Assembly: GCA_033439265.1 (NCBI GenBank)
Contig: JAVTVX010000009.1
Span: 3,957,609 to 4,021,608 of the forward strand
Reading direction: 5' to 3'
From: Dillenia suffruticosa
Lineage: Eukaryota; Streptophyta; Magnoliopsida; Dilleniales; Dilleniaceae
DNA: 64,000 nt
The translations under genes and the position numbers were made by a program. Position 1 is the first letter of the stretch, and each line of letters opens with the position of its first letter. Shown here piece after piece: positions 10,198-22,624 of this stretch. The notes under the pieces were generated by a model. That model worked only from the letters and a program-made list of their open reading frames with translations, did not search any database and was not told the origin of the DNA.

Positions 10198-13100
10198 AAC
10201 TTTTCCATCTGCTTGAAGTCCACAGACCTTACAAGGTTTCTCAGCTTGCATGGTCTGATATTGGGCTCCCATGGCATCTAGAAGGATGGTGAAGAGCTCT
10301 AGGTAGGCATTCATGTTCTTTAGTGGTACCTTATGTTTGCACTCCATGTTCAGACTTTGTAATCTTATGTTATCTAATTTTCAGGTGAAGCAGTCATCTG
10401 GAAACTATTGGGTCGCTGCTGTTGATCAGCAGGCACAAAGATGCTCATTCTTCTAGCTTTAGATCATAGTCCATCTTGAAACTCAATTTAGCAGACTCTG
10501 GGTGGTATGTTTATCAAATATTTTTTCATGTAACTTTAAAACTCTTATTTTTCTAGTTCATGTTATACAATTCTGTAGATTCATATTGTTGAGGTCTTAA
10601 TGAGTTGCATTGCCATCTCTTTGCAGTGTCAAGATGCCATATCAACGAAATCAATTGTATTTCCATCTGCCATGTAATTCAAGCTCCAGGCTTTTATTCT
10701 TCAGTTGCTCAATACGTTATGCAGGTTGGATTCTTTGCTTAGTTTCAAAGAATGCTATCCCCTTCCATAAAATAGCCCCCAACATCCATTTTGACTTAGC
10801 GAGAAAGAAGGTAGTGTCACCATAATATATGACTCTTAGATAATCAATACCAGAAGTATAATTTTCTACAGAATCATTTATGAACTACTAGCATGCCTCA
10901 TGGAAGTCAGAATGATGTAACTGGCCTTGTATGTTGTGTACGAATTCATGACCATACATTTATGCCCGTAACTCTAGGGAAAATGGAAAAGAAGTGGAAA
11001 CAGGCAATTGTTGATTGTGTTTAAGCATTTTATATCCTTCGGGCATGAACTGTCCCATTATTTTTCATGGATAAGGTTCACCTCTCTTTCAACTTTTGAA
11101 ATTCTTTGTGAAAAGTAGACTTCAAGCATGTTGACCATAATTATAAGTAATCAGATAGAAGATCGTGCATCTAGGACTGAAGACTGTGTGATATTTCAAT
11201 CTAAAGTACTTTTGTGTTGTATTGGAGAGTAGGATTAATTAGGGGCATGTAGTGTGTTTCTCCTCCATTCCTTGCCCATTCTCTATTGCAAGAGGCCCTG
11301 ATAACTGGGGTTGACGATGGAGCAGGATCATAGAGCTTATCCATGTCATTCCAACCCTAATTGTACTTTCTGGGTTAAACTTCACATGGTTTCTTATGGC
11401 TTTCGAGTTGTGTAATCCAAACCAAAGTCTATTGATATGATATCTTCATACTGCTTTCCTATTTTTGTAGTATGAAGTGTGTGATACTTGAGACTGTCAT
11501 TCTGTATATTTTATTACTTATTTTAGTGGTTGAAGTAATTCCTTTTGTGTTAATGAAGCAACCTTTATAATTTCTCTATTATGGACTTAATTTCATGTTA
11601 GATACTTCCTATATTTTCTAGAGGGATTAATTATTATATAGTGGCATTAATTTATTTTAGATTTATTGCTATAATCTTGGTTCGCTTACATACTCTAGCT
11701 ACACTTTCATTAATGAAGTGCTTCTGAGTTTAATTCTCTCTCTCATTTTGTTATTTTCTTTTCTTTTTTCTTTTTCAACCCCCCCCCCCCCCGAAAAAAT
11801 TATCATCAAATTGTAGCATGGCTTGGATTTCACAATTTTGTATTTGATTGTTTATTAACTGCTATCAATATACTGCCTTGTAAGTTTTTTAATTCAGAAT
11901 AATAAAATACAAAAATACAATTATTGATTCCATGAATGCAAGATAGTGTTTGTTATGGACAAAACCGTGTTAAAACTGTTGACCATGTCACTTTACAGAT
12001 GCAGCTTCTTCATTTAGTGCAAAGACAAGTAAAATATTTATTTATTAATTTATTTAGTTATTTAATCTCAAACAAAAGGAGCACCAAGAACTTACAGCAA
12101 GGACCCCACAGAGAGCATCTGCATCCTATAAACTCTCCTATTCACTGTAGAGGGCCTCAAACAGCACCAAGTCTATAGCTTTGTTTTGCATGGACTCTGA
12201 ACTCACCCACTGAATGTGGAGGAAAGGAAAACCTGCTTCCACAACAAGCAATTCCTGATATATAGGAGAGAAGATGGATCCACCGACTCAAGGGGGTGGG
12301 ATATAAGATTTCTAAATGGCTTTCCAAGGGAACAACATCCTCTCCCTCGCTCATCCTCTCCTTCTGAATGGCTTTCCAGCATTATTTAGTAAAATGAGAC
12401 CCTTTCTGCACCACAAAATCTTCAGTATGACAGTCTACTGACCTCCTTTCATGTCTTAAAGATTGTTTATTTTCTTATCTTTGTGCATTCTGTTTCAGTA
12501 ATGTGTTGACTTTGTCTAAATGTAAACTGGATTTGGTCATAGATTAAGTTCTAGCCTAGTCCGCCACCAGCCCTTGTGGCAAAGTGGTAGCAGAAATGTA
12601 AAGAAATGAAAAAGGGAAACTCCAATCCCAGAACAGCAGAAATTTCAATTTCGCTATGAGATAAATAGGACCACAGAAGTTTCAAATTTTCTTGGCATTA
12701 CCTCATTATTGGAAAAAGTTCCCTAGTCTTCCACCTTGGTATGGTAAATTCCGTTTGGTGTATGTTCTCCTGGTAGAAAAGCCTTCTTAGTTTCTGCATA
12801 TTTCCTGTAAATCACCCTTCAGTGACCTAGATCAATTTCAAACCATCATCTTAACCCATTTATTTTTTATTCAACCCTTTCTCCAATCATGATATTTAGA
12901 TGTTTAGAATGATCCCGGTCGATCACCATTTCTCTTGAGATGAGCGGGATGAATGGGATGTGGAAGGTTACTTTTTGGAAGATAATAGTTGTATTTAATT
13001 GGTTTAGTCGTTTCCATTGACTGGACATTGTTTTCGTTGACAATGATGATGCTCAATTAAATCTGATCTAGCTCAATTTTTGATACATATTGCATTAACA

Positions 13101-15209
13101 CATCTCCGAAATTGCAGATAAAAGAAGAAATCATAAAAAAAGGCTATATAACATATGTTGCACCACAGTTTAGTTTCTGCTTCAAGTGAGAAAGTACTTC
13201 ATGTCTACAATAGATGCCTTAGAATATCAGACATTTTGAAGAAATACGATTTACTAGTTTTAATCGTCGAAGTTCTGGATGTCTGGATTTAATCTAAGTT
13301 GATTCAGTCTTTGAATGTCAATTGTCATGTCGTAATATTGGATTTGTGCTTTTGGGTTGCAGCTGAGAACTAAATTGCTTTGTGGTTTGGGAACAGGGGC
13401 AGGAAAAATGACCCTACTTTTAACTTTGGGTTTAGATTATTTTGATTTCCTTGTATTTAATAATCTTTATGGCTGTAAATTTTTGCAGAACAGGTTATGC
13501 AGATGAATGATTTGTAATTCTTAATCATCGCTATGATGCAATGTGTGAATAATGAACTTTTGGTGGCTAGATGGGAAATGCTAGTCTGTGATATCGAAGA
13601 ATTTTGGTGCTGTGAGAAAAAGGATCATTGCTGCATCAAAGAATATGCAAAACACATCTGATTAGCAAATATCATGGATGTACATCACCTGCTTGATGTA
13701 AGAATACAATCAAATATTTATAGCTACTCTTTAATGTCAAATTGGGAAGTTTCAGATGGGATTTTTTTTGTTTGAGACATTTCAATCAACTAGTGGCTTT
13801 GTCATACGGCCCCTAAGTGGTCATACAGTGAGTGTTCAGAATTCAAACCTTTTCCATGATTGGTATATAAGATGTTCACCTGCTTATTCTGAGGCATGTT
13901 TCAAGAAACTGTCATTTTGACATCAGAAAGCTGCTATTAAGGTTAATGGTATTCCGGTGCTGATGGCAAATGACTAATGTACCATGGCATCCTTGCATTT
14001 GTCGATTCATCAAATGGGTAAAGTTATATGATGGATAGGTAAAAGAAAAGGTAAAATATGATGGCCAGGAGTGGATAAATTGATTTGATAAAGAACTTCA
14101 TACATTCTTCATCTGTTTTACTAAAAAAGGAATATTAGCACATCGACTAACATTAAAGAGATCAGAAGTTTCATACCGTCTGGGAATAAAGTACATAAAA
14201 AAAGTCTGACATCGTAAGGAAATATCTTGTCCCTCCCACCGCAGGTTCCCTCAATTTCAATAAGTTTCACATTCTAGCATACGTCACTGTAGGGTTGTCA
14301 TCATTGGTTGCCACCTATGAAGCACCGAGACAAACACAGGAGACTAGAAACCATTATATACGGGCATGGTGATATGACAAAATTATGAAAAAATTTAGTA
14401 TTCTATGTTACATACTGTTATATTGTGTGGTCCAGAGGATATGTTTGATAGGTACACAAGGATATGATCGTTTCTAAAAGCATTCATGCAACAAAGATGG
14501 CCACAAGCTTCCATCTGTCTAGGTGCATGTATGAATGGTAAACAGACTGATGTGCACAAACTAGTAGGTAAGCCCTGTTTCACTGAAGAGTCATATATGC
14601 CAAGCATTTGACACGTAAAATCTGCATAATTTAGCACGAGTAAGTTTTTCATTCATCCATCTTTTCCTTTATCTCACTGCATGAATTTGACGATTTCCGA
14701 ATTTTGCTATTGCTCAAAAGAAAATCCAGAAAATCTTATTGCCTGGAAAGATGCGCTAAAGTTCAGGCAGTAGCAGTTGAACTAGCCAGCTGCATAAATG
14801 TTAACCAGCCATTGTGAAGAAAGCGAACATTTTGTTCACCAATTTGAATAAGTAGCAAACTCCCCCAATGCAATGCCCTTTTTTGTCTTGCATCAACAGG
14901 TCAGTAACTAAAAGGCATGGAGCAGACCATTCAAGGGCACTGTTCATCTAAATTTCAAGGATGAGGAATTAAGCAATAGATATATATTTTTCTAAGGACC
15001 ATCAAAGTTGGGCCATTCCTTTCCCTCCTTATTTTTAACCCTTCTTCATTTTCTCACTTTCATGCATCGATAAGTATGTGCAGAATAGGTTGGTTCAGTA
15101 ATGGAGAAGGCTCCACAGAAGGTTGGGAATGGGACCATCAAGTTCACCAAATTCCACAATTCAAACAGCGCAACAGCTGCTGGGATTTACCAATCAAGAC
15201 AGCCTCATT
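10198..15209. other. 3' flank of two convergent PPR genes
   Basis: No protein gene recognised over about 5 kb. Intron-like acceptors (T-rich tract then CAG) near 10625 and 13489 suggest that the At1g74580-like transcript has a long, spliced 3' untranslated region, but this cannot be proven from sequence. A 14-base C run lies at 11779-11792. The segment around 12070-12390 is more G+C-rich than its surroundings and may be an old transposon remnant. The right end from about 14700 is the likely 3' untranslated region of the minus-strand PPR gene. Confidence 0.45.
11779..11792. repeat. Poly-C run of 14
   Basis: Fourteen consecutive C bases following a T-rich tract. Such runs are prone to length error in sequencing. 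Confidence 0.9.
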
Positions 15210-17864
15210 TCACATAGCAGTCCATCCAGGTGCTTTCTTCACTTGGGTTCCCTTCATCAAACTTCTGACATTTTCGACTTCCTCCCAGAGGCCCAAATCT
15301 GCACAAATATTTGACAAGGAGACATAAGTTCCGGCATCACATGGCTCTAAATCGAGTACCTTTTTGGCTGCAAGCTTTCCAAGCTCGATGTTCCCATGTA
15401 CTTTGCATGCACCTAGAAAAGTACTCCAAATCAAGGCATTGGGTTCAATAGGCATACTGTTAATAAACTCTCCAGCCTCTTCTAGTCTTCCTGCCCTACC
15501 AAGAATGTCTACAATACAGGAATAGTGTCGGTGGCTAGGCACAATTCCATGGTCTTTAACCATTGAATTGAAAATGAAATAACCCTCTTCTACCAAGCCA
15601 CTGTGGCTACATGCAGATAAAACCCCCACAAAAGTAAGTGAATCAGGTTCAATTCCTTCTTCTCCCATTAACTCATAGAACTTTAGAGCCTCTGAACCTT
15701 TCCCATGTCGAGCACAGCTCACAATCATAGCTGTCCAACATATTAGGTCGGGACTTTGAATCTGATCAAATACTTTTTGACAATCATCAACCCTTCCAAA
15801 TTCTGAGTACATCATTATGAGTGAACTACCTACAGAAACTTTCTTGTTCAAGCCCAATTTTATAATCTGGCCATGCAATTGTGTCCCCATGGAAGCTCTA
15901 TTTAGGACTGTGACAACTCTGAGAACAGATGAAAAAATAAAAGAGTCAATCTTTAGATCAGCTATCAACATTTCACGGAATAGCAAGAGAACCTCTTCAT
16001 TGTAACCATTTTGGGCATACCCCGAAACAATGGAAGAGCATGTCACTTCGTCCTTTTGGGGCATCATTTCAAATACTCTTCTTACACAATTTAGTCTGCC
16101 ATATCTAGCATACATGGTTAACAATGCACCACCGACCACTAAATCTTTCCCAACACCAGCACGGAGAGCATATCCATGAATTTCCTTTCCCATCTTTAAA
16201 GAACATGGAGTAGAGCATGCAGTCAAAACTGCAGCAAGAGACAACTGATCGGGTAAAGTTTCTTCAATCATTTCTCTAAACAAGTCAATAGCATGACTTT
16301 GAAGGCCATGTTCGGCAAATCCAGCTATCATTGATCCCCATGAAACAATGTCTTTGCCAGAAAGTTGCTTAAAAACTTCATAAGATTCCTCTAAACTACC
16401 ACACTTTGAGTACATTGTGAAAAGAGCACTACCCACTGAGACGTCAAACACCAAACCGGCTTTAAGAGTGTAACAGTGGACTTGTCTTCCGAAATTCAAG
16501 CAGTTTATGATACTAAGCACACTAGAGTTACAGAACTTGCCAGGTCTCAGACCCTCGTGAAACATTCTCTGGAACAATGTGATTGCTTTTTCTGAAGCCT
16601 CATTCTGGGCAAAAGCAGTTATCATAACAGCCCATCTATCTGCATCCTCTATGCAACCTGTTTCTTTGAAAACCATCTCCGATAGGTTAATTGCTCCTAA
16701 TTTTGAGTACATGTTAATCAAACTAGACTTCACAGATGAATCCTGATATAACCCAGATTTCAGAATCCAAGAATGAACTTGAGTTCCCTCTCCAAACATG
16801 GCTGGTGCAGCGCAAGCACTGAGAATGGTACTAACTGTATACTTGTTTACCTCCTCTCCCATTCTTCTCATCTCATTGAAATAAAGGAGAGCAGAAATAG
16901 AATCATCCTTCTGCACAAATCCAGATATCATTGCAGTCCACGAGACCACGTTCCTCATTGGCATATGAGAAAATTCTTTTACGGCCTCATCCATAGACCC
17001 ACATTTTGCATATAAATCAATCACGGAAGTACCAACAAAGACATCTTCTTGAGCACCACATTTAATCACCAATCCATGTATACCTCTTCCCATCCCAAGA
17101 TCTTCAAGCGTAGAACATGCTGTCAATATGCTCGAAAAGGTAAAACTATTAGGCGTTGAACCCTCAGAACACATCTGACAAAAAAGATCCAAAGCTTCCA
17201 TATAATCCCCATTCTTAACTGCTCCAGAGATTATTGCATTCCAACAAACAACATTATCATCACAAGAAAGATCCATGAACACCCTCAAGGCCTCATCAAA
17301 ACAACCATGTTTGGCAAACAAGTCTATCATTCCAGAGCGAACATAACCATTTGAAAAGAAGCCGTTTTTCATCACAAGTCCATAAACCTGCCTACCACGT
17401 GGTACACATTCTAAAGCACTACAAGCCGAAAGAACACTCCCATAAGTGAACGGATTCAAATCAACTCCCGATAAGTGCATAATGCAAAAAAGTCTCCATG
17501 ATTCCTCATACATTGAACTTTGGTTGTGCCCAGAAATTAAAATGTTCCAAGATACAACATTTGGTTTACGAATTTGGTCGAACAATTTACGTGCATAATT
17601 TAAAGCATTTACTTTACAGTACCAATCAGTCAAAGAATTTGCAAGAAAGATGTCAGATTGTAGAATATTGGATTTTAGGAAATAGGCGTGCAAAATTTTG
17701 GTCTGATTAATTGTGGGCTTTTCATATTTCTTGCAATTAGTAAACAACTCTACAGGGTCGAGAATTTTGGGAATATGCTCATTCAGAGGGAAAATATGAA
17801 GTGGGTTTTCGGCTAAGGTAATTGAAGATGCAAATCTGCGAGAGAAAACAAACCAAGAAGTCAT
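15210..17864 (-). CDS. OTP87: PLS-class E-type PPR editing factor, OTP87-like (At1g74600)
   Basis: An intronless 884-residue PPR protein of the PLS class, with P, L and S repeats of varying length (SVLSACSALE and VVSWTAMISGF types) running from about residue 70 to the C terminus. It ends with the E motifs (IWSTFLGACKVHGN, then LSNICADLGLWEEV) and stops at VKKAPGWTAM, so it has no DYW deaminase and would need one in trans. The sequence and length match what I recall of Arabidopsis At1g74600 (OTP87, about 895 residues), required for C-to-U editing of mitochondrial nad7 and atp1 transcripts. The N terminus (MTSWFVFSRRFASS) is rich in Ser, Arg and hydrophobic residues, as expected for an organelle presequence. 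Assignment to OTP87 rests on memory of the protein plus neighbouring gene order, so orthology is likely but target conservation is inferred. Confidence 0.9.
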   Translation of the reverse strand: MTSWFVFSRRFASSITLAENPLHIFPLNEHIPKILDPVELFTNCKKYEKPTINQTKILHAYFLKSNILQSDIFLANSLTDWYCKVNALNYARKLFDQIRKPNVVSWNILISGHNQSSMYEESWRLFCIMHLSGVDLNPFTYGSVLSACSALECVPRGRQVYGLVMKNGFFSNGYVRSGMIDLFAKHGCFDEALRVFMDLSCDDNVVCWNAIISGAVKNGDYMEALDLFCQMCSEGSTPNSFTFSSILTACSTLEDLGMGRGIHGLVIKCGAQEDVFVGTSVIDLYAKCGSMDEAVKEFSHMPMRNVVSWTAMISGFVQKDDSISALLYFNEMRRMGEEVNKYTVSTILSACAAPAMFGEGTQVHSWILKSGLYQDSSVKSSLINMYSKLGAINLSEMVFKETGCIEDADRWAVMITAFAQNEASEKAITLFQRMFHEGLRPGKFCNSSVLSIINCLNFGRQVHCYTLKAGLVFDVSVGSALFTMYSKCGSLEESYEVFKQLSGKDIVSWGSMIAGFAEHGLQSHAIDLFREMIEETLPDQLSLAAVLTACSTPCSLKMGKEIHGYALRAGVGKDLVVGGALLTMYARYGRLNCVRRVFEMMPQKDEVTCSSIVSGYAQNGYNEEVLLLFREMLIADLKIDSFIFSSVLRVVTVLNRASMGTQLHGQIIKLGLNKKVSVGSSLIMMYSEFGRVDDCQKVFDQIQSPDLICWTAMIVSCARHGKGSEALKFYELMGEEGIEPDSLTFVGVLSACSHSGLVEEGYFIFNSMVKDHGIVPSHRHYSCIVDILGRAGRLEEAGEFINSMPIEPNALIWSTFLGACKVHGNIELGKLAAKKVLDLEPCDAGTYVSLSNICADLGLWEEVENVRSLMKGTQVKKAPGWTAM

Positions 17865-18010
17865 TTGGGTTCATAGAAGAATCAGGATTTGAAGCTAAAG
17901 ATGAATGAGAGGAATGGTTCCGTACTTGGCGCGGGATAATCAGAGGTAACGGTAAAGACACGTCATGACATCTTGATCATAATTGTACAATGTTTCTCTT
18001 GAACAACCGA

Positions 18011-18091
18011 GTCAAGATGGCCGAGTTGGTCTAAGGCGCCAGTTTCAGGTACTGGTCCGAAAGGGCATGGGTTCGAATCCCATTCTTGACA
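18011..18091 (+). tRNA. tRNA-Leu (anticodon CAG)
   Basis: A complete cloverleaf. Acceptor stem GTCAAGA pairs with TCTTGAC, discriminator A at 18091. Box A lies at about 18018-18036 and box B (gggttcgaatccc) near 18069-18082. The anticodon stem is 18039-18043 with 18051-18055, loop TTCAGGT, anticodon CAG at 18046-18048. A long variable arm (class II) fits leucine. There is no intron. CAA motifs lie 5' of it and a T-rich Pol III terminator lies at about 18111. The gene is divergent from the OTP87-like gene, 146 bases from its start codon. Confidence 0.97.
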
Positions 18092-18109
18092 ACGTTGTTC
18101 CATCCATTC

Positions 18110-18120
18110 CTTTTTCTTTT
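18110..18120 (+). terminator. RNA polymerase III terminator of tRNA-Leu
   Basis: A T-rich run (TTTTTCTTTT) about 20 bases after the tRNA 3' end, the usual Pol III stop signal. Confidence 0.6.
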
Positions 18121-18529
18121 CCGGACTCTTCTTTTCTTCCACATTGGGTCAGAGACGGTGCATAAAAGATTTAAGGTATATCATTCTTTTGACATTCAAT
18201 ATTGTTTCATAAAAAATAAATAAATCAGAAAGTAGAGAAACCTTTGCTCATAAGTTTTTGTTTCTTTTCATTCAACGTCCATGGAGAAAGGGGTTTGGGA
18301 CTTGCCCAAAACTAAGACAACAAACCTTGTATGAATTTTGGACAAACACACGTACTAATCTAAAACATCTGTACGTTGAGGTTATTCAATTGAAATTGAT
18401 CTATTAAGTCTAATGAAAGAAAATTAGATATCAGAACGGTTAATTACTATTTTATAAGGTAGTCTAAAAAGTTGAAGGAATATAAATTTTATGATTTCAC
18501 AAATAAAGTTATGAGTCAAGAAATATCCG

Positions 18530-19735
18530 ACTCTTTGAGAATGTTGAATTTGCGGGGGAGATATTGTTAAAGTCATTGTCTTCCAAGAGATACATTTTCT
18601 CATAGGTATTATTGGATTTGATCATGTTTATATCCCTGATTCTATTCAAAACATAATAGAGTCGGATAATGTTAGAGAACCTCTATTCTGAAAGAACTCT
18701 ACCATCTCTAAAATATATACCATTAAGAAAATCTGTAAAAGATAGACATTCCGACAATAGTATTTCATATTTCATCAAGTCATTATCTCGTTAGATTTTG
18801 AGATAAATTTGGTTAGTAATTGTGCATACCATAAGTTTTATGGAAGTAAATACTTTTTTTAAATTTTATATATCAAAAGAATTCTTAAAAGATATGACAT
18901 TCGGGATTATAAATCAGGAGATAACCTTATGATTAAGAGAGACAAGTTTAGTCTCAGATAGTATATCAAAAGCAATCTTAAGAAACGGAAAATACAGACA
19001 ATTCTCTATGTATCAGACATGGAAATCTGATGTATGTTTAGGTATATACGTGTTTGGATATTGCGTATATTACATGAATGATGGGCAGATATTTAAGCAA
19101 TTTAGGAACAAATCATTGGAAAGCTGTCAAACAAATTTTGTAGAACAAAAGGACATGTGCTCATATATCGAAAGTTAGATCAATTTGGCATCGTTTGGTA
19201 TGCTGACTCCGATTTTGAGGATGCCAAAATAGTATGAACTCTATATCAGGCTACATCTACATGCTAACTGAAGGAGTTATTTCTTGAAAAAGTACTAAAA
19301 AATCTCTTATATCTTCTTTTAATATAGCAGCAGAATTTATAGTATGTCAAAAGACATTCAACTATAGAATATGGTTACGAAACTTTGTTATGGAATTATG
19401 AATAATAGATGACATTGACAAGCCATTCAAAATATTTTGTGATAATAAATCGGTAGATTTTTATTCAGATAACAATAGGGGCTCGATGATGTCAATATAC
19501 TATGGGATTGCCACGTTGTCATAAGAGATTGCCATGATGTCAATAACAACCGGAGCTCAACGCAAAGTATATTGACATCAAATTTCTGGTTGTTAAGTAA
19601 AAAATGTAGAATAGACAGTTGTTTATAAAACACGTTGGCACAAACTCTATGGTTACGTGCTTACAAAGGGATTGCCACCAAAAAAAGATTTATGAACATG
19701 TGTGTCGTGTCATTTCATGATATTGAGTTTTAGTG
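18530..19735 (+). mobile_element. Decayed Ty1-copia retrotransposon (RT/RNase H remnant)
   Basis: Plus-strand translation across several frames gives typical copia text. Near 19035-19160 it reads like LMYVQVYTCLDIAYIT followed by GRYLSNLGTNHWKAVKQI. Near 19425-19480 there is KPFKIFCDNKSVDFYSDNNR, the RNase H region. Near 19565-19680 there is YIDIKFLVVK and then HVGTNSMV. Many stops and frameshifts are present, plus an insertion of about 80 bases around 19490-19560. The LTRs could not be delimited. This is an old, inactive copy; only part of the pol region is visible. Confidence 0.85.
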
Positions 19736-22600
19736 GGATTTTGTGATTTAAGATATCCATTTAATATAGATAATTTTCAGTTATTTTAGTTTAATTCATT
19801 TCTCGCGAAAATAAAGATTTAGTTTTTGAATCACATTCTAATATTAAATATGGTATGATCTCACTAAAGAGAACCAGATAAAAATAGACATGTTAAAGGT
19901 CATATTGCATGAGATTTCCATGCTACACTTCCATACGGTTATATTGATTTACGTAATTATTGATGAATTGAATTATGAAAGAAATACAACAAAAAGTATA
20001 TTGATTATAAGTTGATATAATTGAAAAATGAAATTAGTTGGAAATACATTTTAGTAGTGATAGAAAAATTGAATTCATTCGGTTATATCATAATTACATA
20101 ATTATAAGGTTTCACATATAGTTCAAGTGGAAGATTATTAGATTATTAATCCAACGTTAGGGTTATATATAAAATAATTATGTAAAATATACTATCATTT
20201 ACGATAAGTCTATGTGAAAGTGATTTGCTAAGTTTAAAAATTTGGTATTTTGGATTTAAATATCTCATAGGATATAGAAATAAATAAATGTATAAATATC
20301 AATCGATATTTACTATTTATGATATATTAAATAGAGAATGTTAAAAAGTGATTTAAGAACAACTGATATAAACTGAACAGATAGATTTAGAAGGTAAAAG
20401 TCATTCCGGGTTATGTTTCCTAAGTCAATGCAATGTATAACTCTACTTTTTTTATACCTATATCATACAGAGAGTTTTGTGAAGATACATTTGATTTGGA
20501 AGGTTAGACGTAAAATTCTGTCCAGGTCAAGATTTCATTTGATTCAAATTTTGACTATGGAATCAGATACTTTTTTATCTGATTTGAGTTCTTTTTTTTT
20601 TAATTTCAGCTATTAAGTTTTAATTATGATAATTTAATACGATATTTGACATATTTTGTATTAAATTATTTTCCTAACAATTCGAATCTCAAATCGAATT
20701 AATCGAATTTTTTAATATCGTTGATTAAGTATCCAAAAAATTCATTAAAAAAAAGAAAAATTCATAAAATTATAAAGAACCCGTAGGAACTATAATCTCT
20801 GATCGAAAACAAAATGTGATATAAGTGTGAGCACGCTTAATACCAATGTCATTAGATTTAGTGGACCTTCGGGATCAACCCGGCGGCTTCCATGAGGAAG
20901 GCGGCGCGAAGGAGGCTCGAGGGCTTGCTAGGGAAGGCGGCAAGGTCCAACGAAGGGGGGAAAATGAAAGGCGTTTTCTGGTCCCCGGCTCAATTTGTTT
21001 GAACTTGTGAAAGAGAACCTATAACTATTGCAAATATCAGAAATTTATGAATGTCCACCACCTTTCAAAAATTTGAATGAGTTGTAATTTTAAATTTCTA
21101 TATTTATTAAAAATTTTGAAAAGTCATAAGTTTCATGCCCATATCCATCCAAAAACATGAAAAATCATGAATTTATTTTCTCTTTATCATGTAATTTATT
21201 ATTTAGATTTATTTATGATATATTCCGAAAATCATTTTGAGAGATTATAAATACGGTAAAAACTCTAAATAGGGTACACTAAGAAAAATAAAATTATTCT
21301 CTCTGCATTGTCATTTACATATATTTTGAATTTGTTATATTTTATTTAAATTTAATAAATAATATCTTATTTTAAAATATTTAAAAATTAAATCGGAATC
21401 CGTGAAAAATCACCGATTCTAGAACTGAGTTTGGAACAAGCAATTTAGGCTTTACTATTATTTTTTTCCCCTTATTCTGTCTCGTGGTCTAAGACTTCAA
21501 CCCTCCCCGTTCTCTCTCCTTCGATCTCATCTCTACGCCTCATCTTTCTCCTTTGTTTTTTTCCCATAATTTTTCTGTCTACAGACTTACGTACTCCTTC
21601 CATCTCACACTATCATTACACACCCCTCCTTTGTTTTTTCATATCAAATAGTGCATAATGAGATGACCCTCTCTTTCTCTCTCTCTCTTTCTCTATTCAC
21701 CCCTCGTCTCATTTCAACCTAATTTTTACCTTGAAACTACTTATCAAGGTATAAAATTCTTATATTTATATACAACACCCATAAAATTAAATTAGTCGAT
21801 ATAAAATTTAATACAGTCAAATTAAAGGGAGAAGACACAAATCAAATACAAATCATATGTAAATGATTAATCGTGTTAATGGATAATTGATTTAGTAGAT
21901 AAGAGTAATAATTTTTTTAATTAAATTTTATATTTTAAATTTGTGAATAAAAAATTATGTTAAATTTTTTTTTAATTAAATTAAATAATATTTAAATCGA
22001 ATGAATTAAAATATGTTTTGAGGGTAACGGTTGAATACGTGGCTCGGCGGAAAGGAAATGTAGTCCCACACTAATTTTTCTATGTTGCAGGTAAAGCTTG
22101 GCATCCGAAGGAAGAAGAAATGAAGGTTGACATCCGACAAAAACTTAATAAAATATATTTCTGCGAAGTCGACGCGTCATGCGTGAGTATACAATTACGT
22201 ACTTACAAGAAGAAAATAATAATAATAATTTAAAAATAATAAAAAAAAAATCCTCAAAGATTGAGACGCCGTGTTTGACTGCGAATTCTTGAATCATGTG
22301 GTCCTTAAAGCAGAAGACGTACTACGTGTCAACAAGATATCAACCCGTCCCGCTCTTTTTGACCAACTGGGCCCACCATACGTAAAGATAGAGCAATTCC
22401 AAATGCGGGAAAAAAAAAACCAAATTCTTACCCCAAAAAAAAAACAAAATAAATAAATTATTTTATTTTATTTTTTATTTTTGAATATTGTAAAAAGATA
22501 ATACTAATTTAAATCTTTTTAAGAAATTTAATATTTTTTATCGAAATGATTTATTTAAAAAAATATTATATAAAAATAAAACAAATTCAGTAAATTCAAA
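19736..22600. other. AT-rich intergenic DNA with a G+C-rich island
   Basis: No gene recognised. The stretch is mostly AT-rich, with two exceptions: the G+C-rich patch at 20862-20996 (listed separately) and a pyrimidine-rich segment at 21470-21720 containing CT repeats. From about 22160 to 22390 there are ACGT-containing and TGAC-type motifs that could be distal regulatory sequence of the GST gene downstream, but this is speculative. Confidence 0.4.
20862..20996 (+). other. G+C-rich island, possible captured gene fragment
   Basis: About 135 bases with far higher G+C than the surrounding DNA. The plus strand has an open frame reading NPAASMRKAARRRLEGLLG and then KGVFWSPAQFV before a stop, which looks like protein-coding composition. 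I cannot assign it to a family. It could be an exon fragment carried by a transposon or a relic of a lost gene. Confidence 0.35.
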
Positions 22601-22624
22601 TTTCTCAAATACTACCAAGTACAA

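Noticed and set aside
13030-13075. Box C-like ATGATGA with nearby CTGA as a snoRNA
   Set aside because: The spacing (about 20 bases) is too short for a C/D snoRNA.
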